This document shows, one piece after another, positions 42,663-51,689 of a DNA stretch of 64,000 nt. This DNA comes from Sediminibacillus massiliensis. Lineage in GTDB: Bacteria > Bacillota > Bacilli > Bacillales > Amphibacillaceae. The DNA is taken from contig NZ_LT732535.1 in the NCBI RefSeq assembly GCF_900156915.1, positions 1,592,135 through 1,656,134 on the forward strand. The letters run 5' to 3'. Positions within the stretch are counted from its first letter, which is position 1, and each line of letters begins with the position of its first letter. The notes beneath the pieces were generated by a model. The model saw only the letters and a program-made list of their open reading frames with translations. It ran no database searches and was not told the DNA's origin. A program made the position numbers and the translations under genes.

Positions 42663-44186
42663 TTGAAAAATTTTAGAAAGACCTTTCTGCTTGTTTTTAT
42701 CATTACAGTTCTTGCTTTTCTACCACTTACAGAACAAATACAGCAAGTATCTCTCAATGCTTCAGATGAATTAACAGCGGAGAGTGTTAACCAAAAAGCC
42801 GATTTGTCGGCACAAATCAACGAAATTTTGAGCATAGAGCAACTGGATGGAAGTATTGCAGGAGTTAGCGTCAGGGATGCGGTTACAGGTGAGGTTTTGT
42901 ACGATAAGAATGGAGATACCAGACTCCACCCCGCTTCCAATATGAAGCTCTTGACTAGTACTGCGGCTCTGGAAACCTTAGGTAAAGAGTATCGGTTTTC
43001 AACAGAGGTTTTGACGGACGGAAATCAAAAAGGGAAAGTTCTGCATGGAAATCTCTATCTAAAAGGAAAAGGAGATCCGACATTACTTGAGAAGGATTTG
43101 GATCAGTTTGCAGAGGATTTAAAAAAGCAAGGCATAAAAAAAATCAAAGGGGATTTAATCGGTGACGACACTTGGTATGATGATGTACGTTTATCTTTAG
43201 ATTTAAATTGGTCTGATGAACCTTACTATACTGGCGCCCAAGTATCTGCATTGACACTTTCTCCTGATACCGATTATGATGCAGGAACTGTCATTGTAGA
43301 AGTCCTTCCTGCTGACAAAGAAGGCGAACCCGCCCAGGTGCGAATGACACCCGAGAACGAATACATAACGATTGTTAACAAATCAAAGATGGTTGCAGCA
43401 GACCAGTCAAAAGACATATCGATTGAAAGAGAACATGGAAGCAACAATATCGTTATCGAAGGTACAATGCCTATCGACGGTTCAGCATCCAAGTCATGGT
43501 CTACTGTCTGGGAACCTACGGGTTATGCGGTAGATGTCTTTAAAAAGTCACTGGAGGACGAAGGAATTAAGTTTATCGGCCAATCAGATACAATCACCGC
43601 TTCGACTCCGGAAAAAGCAAAATTGCTGACATCTAAACATTCAATGACATTAGAAGAATTGCTTGTCCCATTTATGAAATTAAGCAATAACGGACATGGC
43701 GAAGTATTAACAAAAGAGATGGGAAAGGTAGTCCATGGGGAAGGAAGCTGGGATAAAGGAATTGAAGTAATTGAAGACACAATGACCGATTTAGGGGTTA
43801 ATCCAGACACCATTTTACTCCGTGACGGTTCAGGCATGTCACACAAAAATTATATTCCCGCCAATGACCTCTCTCAATTATTGTTTGCAGTTCAGCAAAA
43901 AGAGTGGTACCCGGCATTCGAATATTCCCTGCCGGTAGCTGGAGAATCGGAGAGGTTTACAGGAGGCACATTACGTTCCCGGATGAAAGAAGATCCAGTA
44001 AAAGGGAATGTCCTTGCTAAAACCGGCTCGCTAACAAGTGTTTCTGCCCTGTCAGGATACGTTCACTCCCAGCATGGCGAAAAATTCATTTTCTCCGTGA
44101 TGATTAATAACTATCTTGGATCAAGTGGAGGAATCAGAGACGTGGAAGACAGGATAGCAACAGTTCTTGCCAAACATGAGTTTTAA
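42663..44186 (+). CDS. dacC: D-alanyl-D-alanine carboxypeptidase/endopeptidase DacC (PBP4a)
   Basis: A 507-residue class C low-molecular-weight PBP with an N-terminal signal segment (FRKTFLLVFIITVLAFLPL). The catalytic motifs are SNMK (about residue 92), SNN in MKLSNNGHGEVL, and KTGSLTSVSALSG. It trims peptidoglycan stem peptides outside the membrane; in B. subtilis dacC is expressed around entry to sporulation. I chose TTG 42663, 10 nt after GGAGG, because the ATG at 42642 precedes that RBS. The mature protein is acidic, as expected for a salt-tolerant organism. Confidence 0.92.
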   Translation: MKNFRKTFLLVFIITVLAFLPLTEQIQQVSLNASDELTAESVNQKADLSAQINEILSIEQLDGSIAGVSVRDAVTGEVLYDKNGDTRLHPASNMKLLTSTAALETLGKEYRFSTEVLTDGNQKGKVLHGNLYLKGKGDPTLLEKDLDQFAEDLKKQGIKKIKGDLIGDDTWYDDVRLSLDLNWSDEPYYTGAQVSALTLSPDTDYDAGTVIVEVLPADKEGEPAQVRMTPENEYITIVNKSKMVAADQSKDISIEREHGSNNIVIEGTMPIDGSASKSWSTVWEPTGYAVDVFKKSLEDEGIKFIGQSDTITASTPEKAKLLTSKHSMTLEELLVPFMKLSNNGHGEVLTKEMGKVVHGEGSWDKGIEVIEDTMTDLGVNPDTILLRDGSGMSHKNYIPANDLSQLLFAVQQKEWYPAFEYSLPVAGESERFTGGTLRSRMKEDPVKGNVLAKTGSLTSVSALSGYVHSQHGEKFIFSVMINNYLGSSGGIRDVEDRIATVLAKHEF

Positions 44187-44198
44187 CATTTTTCAAAA

Positions 44199-44239
44199 GA
44201 AGCCGTTCCGCTAATTGATGCGGAACGGCTTCTTTTATT
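44199..44239 (+). terminator. Terminator of dacC
   Basis: AAGAAGCCGTTCCGC and GCGGAACGGCTTCTT form a long stem followed by TTA. Confidence 0.9.
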
Positions 44240-44349
44240 GGATTCCTAATCTTCTTCATGAAAATTTTACAAAATTGTAATATTAAGCAGATGTAAATTA
44301 TGTTAAATTGGTAAATGTGACTGAAAAACTCGTTTTGGGAGGGACAAAA

Positions 44350-44544
44350 ATGGAAACTGTCGAATATTTTAAAACGGAAATTGAAGAGTTGAGGCTGCAA
44401 ATGTACGATGCCTATGCAGAAGATCCTACTGGCAATCGAGTATTGACTATCTCTCAAAAGCTTGACAAGGTAATTAACAAAGTACAGAAAATGAAAGTAA
44501 ATGATAAGATACATTTTAACAAAAAAGATATCTATTCCTGGTAA
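44350..44544 (+). CDS. Spo0E-family aspartyl-phosphate phosphatase
   Basis: A 64-residue two-helix protein. The signature SQKLDKVINK corresponds to the SQELD motif of Spo0E, YisI and YnzD, which dephosphorylate Spo0A-P and delay sporulation. Length and helix pattern (EYFKTEIEELRLQMYDAY) agree. ATG 44350 follows GGGAGGG at 7 nt; the longer frame from 44308 lacks an RBS. Confidence 0.88.
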   Translation: METVEYFKTEIEELRLQMYDAYAEDPTGNRVLTISQKLDKVINKVQKMKVNDKIHFNKKDIYSW

Positions 44545-44577
44545 TATAAAGAATAAACAGCCACTATACAGACGTCC

Positions 44578-44835
44578 TTACTTAGCTTCCTCATCTGCCG
44601 TCATTTCAGAGTCCTCTACTAGATATGCTGAATGCAATGGTTTATCGGAATTTACAGAAAAGTTGTTATCAACTAAGTACCATGTGTCGGAAGATAAGTA
44701 CCGTGAAATACATACCCCGAACATACCAAAATGTAGTCAATGCCACTAAACTGATTCTCGCAAACATCGAGGCATCAACTTTATATGCAATGAATTCCTG
44801 TGCTTCCACGGCAAATACACGGCAACACTGTCATT
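44578..44835 (-). pseudogene. Possible decayed gene, two frames
   Basis: On the minus strand, VEAQEFIAYKVDASMFARIS continues to a stop near 44690, while another frame gives DTWYLVDNNFSVNSDKPLHS and ends EMTADEEAK at a TAA near 44578. Both look protein-like but have no start or RBS, which suggests a frameshifted relic. I cannot name the parent. The rest of 44545-45052 shows nothing. Confidence 0.3.
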
Positions 44836-45052
44836 AATACTTAAATAGATAATAAATATGTATTTTTTTAACTGGGACGTCTTTCCAATCATTTTATATA
44901 ATACGTACTTTAAAAGCCAGGCGTTACTGCTCTGCTTTTACCCAAAGTAAAAAAATGGGATAGAATGGTGTGCCCAACTTAATATTCGGAAGTAGTGATT
45001 GATGGATAACTATTTTCAACCGCCATATTGAACTGATACATTTTACTCTCAA

Positions 45053-45220
45053 TCATAACTCTTGTTTTTTTCTATCTTCCATTAATGAGTAAATAAATGT
45101 TAGTATGAACCCAGCACCCAGGCCGATGAATATACCTACACCTGGATTGTCCAGTGCCATCCCGATACCCAGGCCAATGAACAATCCACCAGGAATGATA
45201 AAGCTGCTTTTCTTATTCAA
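45053..45220 (-). CDS. Small glycine-rich membrane protein
   Basis: A 55-residue protein with two hydrophobic stretches built on Gly repeats (IIPGGLFIGLGIGMALD, VGIFIGLGAGFILTFIYSL) and a charged tail. TTG 45220 lies 8 nt after GTGGGGG; a GTG at 45235 is the other option. Many Bacillaceae have such small proteins of unknown role. Confidence 0.6.
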   Translation of the reverse strand: MNKKSSFIIPGGLFIGLGIGMALDNPGVGIFIGLGAGFILTFIYSLMEDRKKQEL

Positions 45221-45354
45221 ATTGACAACCCCCACTTTATAGAAATTTCTCTCTTTTTAAACTTATCATAATTTGCCGAAAGAAAGAACAGTCTTGAGAT
45301 GGACATTGCAATAGAAAATGTCACCATTTGCCTGCAATAGTAACGACACAAAAT

Positions 45355-45605
45355 AGATAAACTACGCCATATTGGAGTGTGGCTTCCTATCATCCTTCCC
45401 AAATTGAATGTAGTCCAACGCTGCGGAAAAACACTCGCTTTCCGTGGGGAACGCTTCAGCTTCCTCGGTGCAAAGCCCGCCCCTGCGGGATCTTCAGACT
45501 GTTCCTTTCCCACAGGAGTCTCGCATTTTTCCTCCGCTTCATTAGTTTTCTGATCAAGTGAGAAGTTGTTCTAAAGTATGTCTAACATGAGGTATTCCTA
45601 ACATT
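45355..45605 (-). repeat. Interspersed repeat, minus orientation, left half of an inverted pair
   Basis: TACGCCATATTGGAGTGTGG at the left and GCTGCGGAAAAACACTCGC, GGAACGCTTCAGCTTCCTCG, CTGTTCCTTTCCCACAGGAG inside are the reverse complement of the copy at 30.05-30.3 kb. It ends near TCTAACATGAGGTATTCC, the counterpart of the GTTAGACA left end. Confidence 0.85.
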
Positions 45606-45609
45606 AAAA

Positions 45610-45945
45610 TTCATAAAATCCCTAACAGCGAAGGCAGAACACGCAGACTCCTGTGGGAACAGCAAAGGTTTTCGATGGGGCGAGTAATAGCAGTCCCACG
45701 AGTCTGAACATCCCGAGTGATGGGTCTGCGTCTTCTAGTTAAGCTTCGCAGCAAATTTCTCGACCCATGGTTTTCGGTGGGACGAGTAATCGCAGTCCCA
45801 AAGGGAGGAGGGAAGCTTATTCAAGTGGTCCCCTGGCTGAGGCCGTGCCCGCGGAAAGCGAAATGTTCTACCGTAGCGAGGCCATGCACACAACAATCAT
45901 CAGAACAACAAGAAATAAAATTTTCACTATGTCGCAGTTTGTCTC
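45610..45945 (+). repeat. Interspersed repeat, plus orientation, right half of an inverted pair
   Basis: The interior (GTGGGAACAGCAAAGG, GGGACGAGTAATCGCAGTCC, CCCCTGGCTGAGGCCGTGCC, GCGGAAAGCGAAATGTTC) matches the copies at 29.8 (reversed) and 63.3 kb. The right end is TTCACTATGTCGCAGTTTG. A tandem partial duplication of the GACGAGTAATCGCAGTCC unit is visible inside. Confidence 0.85.
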
Positions 45946-46082
45946 AATTATGAATCCTAATGAGTTGATAAAGCATTTAAAAAAGACTTTTGAATGGAAG
46001 TATAGTCTTCTATCCTACCATATTCGTATGTCGCCTCCTTCTGGGAGGGAGTCATTTTGTGGGAGATGGCAATGACATAACA

Positions 46083-46113
46083 AAAAAGCCGGGTCAACTG
46101 ACCGGCCTTTTTG
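46083..46113 (-). terminator. Terminator of the YhgE-type gene
   Basis: AAAAAAGCCGGGTCA and TGACCGGCCTTTTT form a stem with one mismatch; the minus strand runs into TTTTTTG. Confidence 0.88.
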
Positions 46114-49100
46114 TTATGCTTCTTGTTCTGTAAAGTTTTGTCTTTTCTTCGCTTTTACCGCAAAAAACACCAATGTACCGAGATGGAAGAAAAGGAATAT
46201 ACCTGCCAAGATCATTAAATCTGGAACAGCAGATCCATTCAGTGAAATAACTTGCCGGAATACATCAATCGAGTAAGTCATCGGCAGAAAAGGATTCACT
46301 TGTTGGAAAAAGCCACTCAATAATTCTACCGGGAAAGCTCCTCCCGCTGCGCTTAACTGCATAACCATCATAATGAGGACGATAAATCTTCCCGGGTTGC
46401 CGAATACAACTGCAAAAAATTGGACAAGAGCCATGAACGCCATAGAAGTGACGATAGCTACTAAGAACAACTCAGGAGCACTGAAAGGGTCAAGTCCTAT
46501 CCATAGCAGGATCGACGTCATAATTACTGCCTGCAAAATTGATACAAACAATAATACGGAGAACTTACTGAACCACCAGGCGAAGCCTCCTGTCGGTTCT
46601 GAACTTGGCACTCCTACCGGGAACAACAAACAGACTACAATTGCCCCAAGGAATAAAGCGACCGACATCATATAAGGTGCCATTCCGTATCCATAATTTG
46701 GTGAATTGGAGACTTCATGATTCTCTAAATGGGTCGGTGATGAGAACATATCCGCATTGTCATTTTCGGATTGAACGCCATTCAAGGCTTCTGAACCTTC
46801 TCTCAATCTTTTGGCAAGTTCGGAAGTCCCGGTAAGCAATTCATTAGACCCTTCATTTAGTTGGTGGGCACCATCATTTAACTCTTGAGATCCCCCTTCT
46901 AACTCCTCCAATCCACTATGAAGGGATTCGGCCCCTCCTTGTAACTGGGACATGCCACCGGACAACTCATCTGCTCCCTTATTCAGACTTTGGCTGTTTT
47001 GGCTCAAGGATTCTGATCCAGAGGCAAGAGTTTCTCCACTTTCATCAAGTTCAGCAGACCCGGAAGACAAGTCCTCACCTGCCCGGACCAGTTTATCGCT
47101 TCCTTCGGTAAGAGTTCCGGACTGACCAGCCAATCGCTCCGAACCATTCGTTAATTCTTCGCTGCCATCCATTAAATCTTCCGAACCATGAAGAAGCCTG
47201 CTGGATTGTTCATTCAATTTAGATGCACCGGATTCAAGCTGTGCTGCTCCATCGCGAAGCTGATTAACTCCACCAGTGTATAGTTCGATTCCTTCGTTCA
47301 ATACCTGGGCACCTTGGTCAATCTCATCGATTCCAGACTTTATCATGGTAGTATTTTCAGCGAGTGATTGAAGGCCATCACCAAATTGGGCGCTGCTGTC
47401 ATACAATGACCCCAGATTTGAAGAAAACTCTGAAATACTTCCTTGTAATGTACCGGCTTCCTGACCAACAATGGATGATTCCAGAAGCTTATTTCCGTCT
47501 CGAAGTTGCTGTGCACCATTAATTAGTCCACCTATACTGACTACTGATTCCTCGGAATTGGAGCTTGTACCGATCTTTTCAGAAGATTGTATAGCCGAAG
47601 AAAGCTTTTCCACACTCCCTGTTAACTGCTCTGTATTCAAAGTCACTGACTGCTCTGACTGCACAACTTTCAGCTCATTTATAACTGCCTGTTTTTGTTC
47701 CTCATCTAAGTTATCCATATTGGACACTGTTTCGATTAGTTGGGTGTCATTTGTTTGTTTTTGCTGTTTCAATTGTTGTGTAGCTTTATCAATATTGTCT
47801 GTAACTGCAGCCAGCGCTTCATTCATCTCAGTGGTATTTACTTCACTCTGACTTTGCGGCTGATTTTGTGCTAACTGTTCTTTCAGCTTATATAACCCCT
47901 GCACAAGTTCATCGGCCTGTTCGGATGAACCTTTCAGTGATTGGGCAAGCACATCTACTTTCTCTTTTAATTCTTTACTTCCTTCATATAGGGTACTGAT
48001 ACCTTGATTCAGTTCTTCTCCCTTGCCAGCCAACGTTTTAGCACCATTCTCCACTTGATCGATTCCTGGTGCCACTTGGTCTGACAATGCTTCAGAGAGT
48101 TGGCTGCTCCCTTCAACAAGTTCCTCATTATTCTCTGAAAGTAATTCTGCACCCTGCAATTGTTGAGTCAGACCAGTGTCTAACCGGGCCACTCCGCTCG
48201 TGTATTCTTCCACACCGGATTGATAATCTTCCAGTCCTGAAGCATAATTTTTCAAACCTTCAGTCAAAGTCGACATACCAACGGAGTATTGATGAAGACC
48301 GTCATCAAGAGCAGAAACATTATTCGTGTATTTTACTATCCCTGTATGAAGCTTTTCCGTCCCTTCCGTGTACTTTACAAGTCCATTATGCAATTCGTTT
48401 ACACCATCTGTATATTTAGCCAGACCATCTGACAGCTCTTCCGCGCCCGAGGCCGCCGAAGCAATGTGCACGGCAATCTCATCGCTTCCCTCTTCCGCAG
48501 TTCCAAGTCCGTTTTTGAACGTAACCGTGCTCTCTGAAAGTTTGACGAGATTATCTTCCAATTGTTCATTACCTGATTCCAAATCAGCTGCACCGTCAGC
48601 TGCCTCGTGCATCCCTTCATTTAAATCCTGTAATTGGCCAAGCATGGCTTGGGCATATTGCTTTGTTACGGTTTCCGCAATTTCTCTGTCCAGGTGCTCT
48701 GCAGCAGACTCGCTGATTCTTTTCACCATGAAACTTCTGCCTGCGTTTGTGTAGTATTCCAAATCCATTTGTTTGGGTTCATCCTCGAAAACAGTTGCAG
48801 CATATGCTGAAAAGTTTTCCGGAATGATAATGGACATATAGTATTCTCCATTTTCGACTCCGTCCATGGCTGTTTTCCTGTCCGTGAATTCCCAGCCCAG
48901 GCTTTCATCTTCTTGTAATTTTTCTATTAGTTCATCGCCAATCTTCAATGTTTCGCCATTATACTCTGCAGCTGCATCTTCGTTAACGACCGCTACTGGA
49001 ATATTTTCTGTATTCCCGAATGGATTCCAGCTGGCTTTTAAGAAGATACTCGCATAAATCATCGGAATAAATAACAGACCGATCACCACGATCAGCAATT

Positions 49101-49146
49101 TTCGGTTTTGGAAAAGGGTTTTCCACTCGGCTTTCAGCATTCTCAT
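46114..49146 (-). CDS. YhgE/Pip-family membrane protein with a very long repeat domain
   Basis: A 1010-residue protein. One TM lies near residues 18-36 (LLIVVIGLLFIPMIYASIF), followed by the YhgE N-terminal domain (IPVAVVNEDAAAEYNGETL). Residues about 180-830 form an extracytoplasmic rod of repeated L-x-x-G and E-x-L units (KYTDGVNELHNGLVKYTEG, GSEELTNGSERLAGQSG), and five or so TMs lie at the C-terminus. YhgE of B. subtilis is the phage SPP1 receptor, and EsaA/Pip relatives serve phage entry or type VII secretion. The 4-nt overlap with the Rrf2 gene links their expression. About 80-100 residues of the rod (NTTEMNEALAAVTDNIDKAT) are Gln/Thr rich, unlike the rest. Confidence 0.88.
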   Translation of the reverse strand: MRMLKAEWKTLFQNRKLLIVVIGLLFIPMIYASIFLKASWNPFGNTENIPVAVVNEDAAAEYNGETLKIGDELIEKLQEDESLGWEFTDRKTAMDGVENGEYYMSIIIPENFSAYAATVFEDEPKQMDLEYYTNAGRSFMVKRISESAAEHLDREIAETVTKQYAQAMLGQLQDLNEGMHEAADGAADLESGNEQLEDNLVKLSESTVTFKNGLGTAEEGSDEIAVHIASAASGAEELSDGLAKYTDGVNELHNGLVKYTEGTEKLHTGIVKYTNNVSALDDGLHQYSVGMSTLTEGLKNYASGLEDYQSGVEEYTSGVARLDTGLTQQLQGAELLSENNEELVEGSSQLSEALSDQVAPGIDQVENGAKTLAGKGEELNQGISTLYEGSKELKEKVDVLAQSLKGSSEQADELVQGLYKLKEQLAQNQPQSQSEVNTTEMNEALAAVTDNIDKATQQLKQQKQTNDTQLIETVSNMDNLDEEQKQAVINELKVVQSEQSVTLNTEQLTGSVEKLSSAIQSSEKIGTSSNSEESVVSIGGLINGAQQLRDGNKLLESSIVGQEAGTLQGSISEFSSNLGSLYDSSAQFGDGLQSLAENTTMIKSGIDEIDQGAQVLNEGIELYTGGVNQLRDGAAQLESGASKLNEQSSRLLHGSEDLMDGSEELTNGSERLAGQSGTLTEGSDKLVRAGEDLSSGSAELDESGETLASGSESLSQNSQSLNKGADELSGGMSQLQGGAESLHSGLEELEGGSQELNDGAHQLNEGSNELLTGTSELAKRLREGSEALNGVQSENDNADMFSSPTHLENHEVSNSPNYGYGMAPYMMSVALFLGAIVVCLLFPVGVPSSEPTGGFAWWFSKFSVLLFVSILQAVIMTSILLWIGLDPFSAPELFLVAIVTSMAFMALVQFFAVVFGNPGRFIVLIMMVMQLSAAGGAFPVELLSGFFQQVNPFLPMTYSIDVFRQVISLNGSAVPDLMILAGIFLFFHLGTLVFFAVKAKKRQNFTEQEA

Positions 49147-49667
49147 AGTCTGCCATCCTCCGAAGCGATGATATGGTGAATAGCCTGGATATGTTTCTTC
49201 GTCGGTTTTTCATTCCAATTGATCAGACTGAAATTTTTGGTGCCCGTGGTTTCAAAAAGGATGTCTTCCACAGTCACTGACTTTAACGTATTTAAATAGG
49301 TAAGCTGGGCTTCATAAAATACGTTGCTTAATATCGCCTCTCCCTTCCCAGCCACTTCTGACTCAGGAAACACTGTTTCCATCAATCCAGTCGCTTCATA
49401 GAAGTGCTGCTCACCTTCAATCGCAAGAAATAAATCCTTGGCTGTGATTTCGGAAGGCAGCTTTGCCAAGGTGAAACCTCCTTGGTTGCCAGAAACAGAA
49501 GTAATTAACCCATTGACAACAAGTTTCCTCATTACTTTCTTTAAATAGGTTGGTGATACACGCAGTCGTTCACTTACCACATCACTCTTCACAGGAATAT
49601 CTTTCTCCTGGGTAGCGAGCATTGCCAAAATACCAGCCGCCTGCTCCACTCCGCTTTTTATTTTCAT
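49143..49667 (-). CDS. Rrf2-family transcriptional regulator
   Basis: A 174-residue protein with an Rrf2-type winged helix: SGVEQAAGILAMLATQEK, SERLRVSPTYLKKVMRKLVVNGLI and the wing GNQGGFTLAKLP. No Cys cluster is present, so it is not an Fe-S sensor of the IscR kind. I chose ATG 49667, 10 nt from AAGGAG. It overlaps the YhgE-like gene by ATGA and probably regulates that operon; two direct repeats lie at the promoter. Confidence 0.85.
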   Translation of the reverse strand: MKIKSGVEQAAGILAMLATQEKDIPVKSDVVSERLRVSPTYLKKVMRKLVVNGLITSVSGNQGGFTLAKLPSEITAKDLFLAIEGEQHFYEATGLMETVFPESEVAGKGEAILSNVFYEAQLTYLNTLKSVTVEDILFETTGTKNFSLINWNEKPTKKHIQAIHHIIASEDGRL

Positions 49668-49701
49668 TGCTTCAAGACTCCTTTTTGGACTTTCATTATC
49701 C

Positions 49702-49742
49702 ATTATAGACATTAAATGTACACGAAAGATTATAGACCTTAA
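49702..49742. promoter_or_regulatory. Direct repeats upstream of the Rrf2 gene
   Basis: ATTATAGACATTAA (49702-49715) and ATTATAGACCTTAA (49729-49742) differ by one base and are 27 bp apart. They precede the Rrf2-YhgE operon and are good candidates for its regulator-binding sites. Confidence 0.65.
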
Positions 49743-49817
49743 TGAGGTTGTTTGGCAAGACTTTTAAAAAACGACATAATGACGCATTATTCTATTTCAG
49801 TTTCTACCAACAGAAAA

Positions 49818-49848
49818 AAACGTCTGGTCAGTCATACCCAGACGTTTT
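49818..49848 (-). terminator. Terminator of the sugar-efflux MFS gene
   Basis: AAACGTCTGG and CCAGACGTTT form a 10-bp stem; the A-run on the plus strand gives TTTTTTT on the minus strand. Confidence 0.85.
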
Positions 49849-49863
49849 CTCCATTAGATATAT

Positions 49864-51111
49864 TCATATTTTGATATCTTTTAACAATCTGCCTCTTCTT
49901 CTTTCTTTCCCAGCAATTAATAGAATAAACAATCCAACCCCTGTAAAAATGATACAAATGGTAAACACATTTTCATAGCTTAGAAGAGAAGAAAAGTACC
50001 CAAACAACAAAAATCCGGCAGTAGAGCCTATTTTCTGTGCATTCATATATAAGGTGGTAGCCGTCCCTTGTTCTTGAGGAATGAAATTTTGAAAATAAGT
50101 AACTGCCAACCCTGCAGTTATCGCAACATTAGCTGCACTAAGGATCTGCAAGGGATATATTTGCCATGGTGCTGAGACATTCCACATCAGTAAAAAATAA
50201 AGAAAGGAGAACAAAAAGCCTAACCGGATCAACCTTCCTAGATCCCATTTCGTTGCCATGATACCGAACATGATCATCAAAGGTACCTCGAACACTGGCG
50301 GCACACTGAAAATGACGCCGACATGAGCTTCCGTGCCGCCAAGCGTTTTGGTGACAAACTGTGGTATGTTCTGCATATTGATGGTTGTGGCCGCATGAAG
50401 CAGAAACATAGCGACTATATTGGCAAAGATAAATGGTTTAAATATAAACCTTCCAAGTGCAACTTGTCTGCCGCTCATATCTTGTTTTTTCGGCTCATCT
50501 TTTAAAAAGAATACAATCGCAATGATGGATAAAAAGAATCCAAGCGCTACCATTAAAAACAGGCCTTCAAAATCGACGAAAACCAAAACCCATCCAGCAA
50601 ATGCCGGTCCTACAGTCCAAGCTAGAGCGGAAAACATCCGAAACACATTCATTACATATGGAACTTCCTTCTTTGGCACCTCAGACTCCTCGAGTACCTC
50701 TCTGGCATGTGCCCATAGCTGCGGCATGGTGGCAGACGCCATGCCAAGGAGAAAGAAGGCAACAAAGGACAAGACATAATAGTCTCGGATATAAGCAAAC
50801 CCAATGTAGCCCAGTATTGCGGCTAATGACGTTACAATCAGCAACAGCTTTCTGCTTATACTCCTGTCAGAAAGTTTTCCTATATATGTACTGATCACAA
50901 CCCCGCCTATCGCCATTACGGTCATAAATACACCGTATGCCATATTACTCATTCCTACTACATCAATCCCAAATATGGAGGAAAAGGGAATAAACAGGGA
51001 CATTGACAGACCAAACATAAAATTCAACAGAAGGAGAATGGGAAAAGAAGGAATTTTCCAAACGAGAACTATCCGATGCTTCGCGGAAGTCAACATTCTT
51101 TTGAACAACAC
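49864..51111 (-). CDS. MFS transporter, SET (sugar efflux) family
   Basis: A 415-residue, 12-TM transporter. FMFGLSMSLFIPFSSIFGIDVVGMSN and GKLSDRSISRKLLL resemble SetA/SetB sugar-efflux proteins, which export lactose-like sugars and analogues. The tail is basic (AGKERRRGRLLKDIKI). The start is a GTG at 51111 with a poor RBS; the internal ATG at 51096 is an option. Substrate unknown. Confidence 0.8.
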   Translation of the reverse strand: MLFKRMLTSAKHRIVLVWKIPSFPILLLLNFMFGLSMSLFIPFSSIFGIDVVGMSNMAYGVFMTVMAIGGVVISTYIGKLSDRSISRKLLLIVTSLAAILGYIGFAYIRDYYVLSFVAFFLLGMASATMPQLWAHAREVLEESEVPKKEVPYVMNVFRMFSALAWTVGPAFAGWVLVFVDFEGLFLMVALGFFLSIIAIVFFLKDEPKKQDMSGRQVALGRFIFKPFIFANIVAMFLLHAATTINMQNIPQFVTKTLGGTEAHVGVIFSVPPVFEVPLMIMFGIMATKWDLGRLIRLGFLFSFLYFLLMWNVSAPWQIYPLQILSAANVAITAGLAVTYFQNFIPQEQGTATTLYMNAQKIGSTAGFLLFGYFSSLLSYENVFTICIIFTGVGLFILLIAGKERRRGRLLKDIKI

Positions 51112-51314
51112 AGCATTCCATCCTATCTTTCTTTGATTTTGTTAACGATTTCTTTTAAATTACTGACTTATTATCCCATCATCCATCTTTATAAACAACC
51201 GATACGTCCTCTAAGGTATTTTTACGTTTATTTGACGATATAATTACATCCGCCTTTCCCGATTTCTTCGGTTTTACATACCTTATAGTAATAGTGAATA
51301 AGGAGGTGGATCGA

Positions 51315-51455
51315 ATGGGCTACTATGGCGGATATGGCTACCCTGGTGTTGGCGGTGCAGGCTACGGCGGGGGTTATGGCGGAGGAAACAACTTCGCTTT
51401 GATTGTTGTTTTGTTTATTCTTTTGATCATTGTTGGCGCAGCTTACTTCAAGTAA
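51315..51455 (+). CDS. YjcZ-family sporulation peptide
   Basis: ATG 51315, with AGGAGGTGG upstream, gives a 46-residue protein: a Gly/Tyr-rich head ([20 protein letters not shown]) and a hydrophobic C-terminal segment ([19 protein letters not shown]). This is the YjcZ/SscA pattern of small spore-assembly proteins in Bacillaceae. Close to the gerA operon. It is too short for ordinary gene calling. Confidence 0.88.
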   Translation: MGYYGGYGYPGVGGAGYGGGYGGGNNFALIVVLFILLIIVGAAYFK

Positions 51456-51582
51456 ACCACTTTTTCGCATTGGTTTCTGCTTGTAAGCCCAATCTTTCTT
51501 GTCCAAAATCTCCATGACATTAAACAAAAGGCTTCTCATAAAGGAAACTACTCAATAATTTTTGTGACCCAAGATTTTTCCA

Positions 51583-51608
51583 AACCCCAGTGGCACTGGG
51601 GTTTTTTT
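51583..51608 (+). terminator. Terminator upstream of gerA operon
   Basis: ACCCCAGTG and CACTGGGGT separated by one base form a tight stem followed by seven T. It likely ends the yjcZ transcript. Confidence 0.85.
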
Positions 51609-51689
51609 GAAATTCACTACCACCAAGTATGTTTCCTTTATATAAGAACACACTATTAGGACTACTTTTACTAACCAGGAGCGAACACA

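Noticed and set aside
45217..46075. ORFs of 60-102 codons near 45.2-46 kb
   Set aside because: Same repeat-derived frames; no RBS.
51228..51539. 103-codon minus-strand frame
   Set aside because: Antisense to the YjcZ-type gene, which has an excellent RBS and typical sequence.
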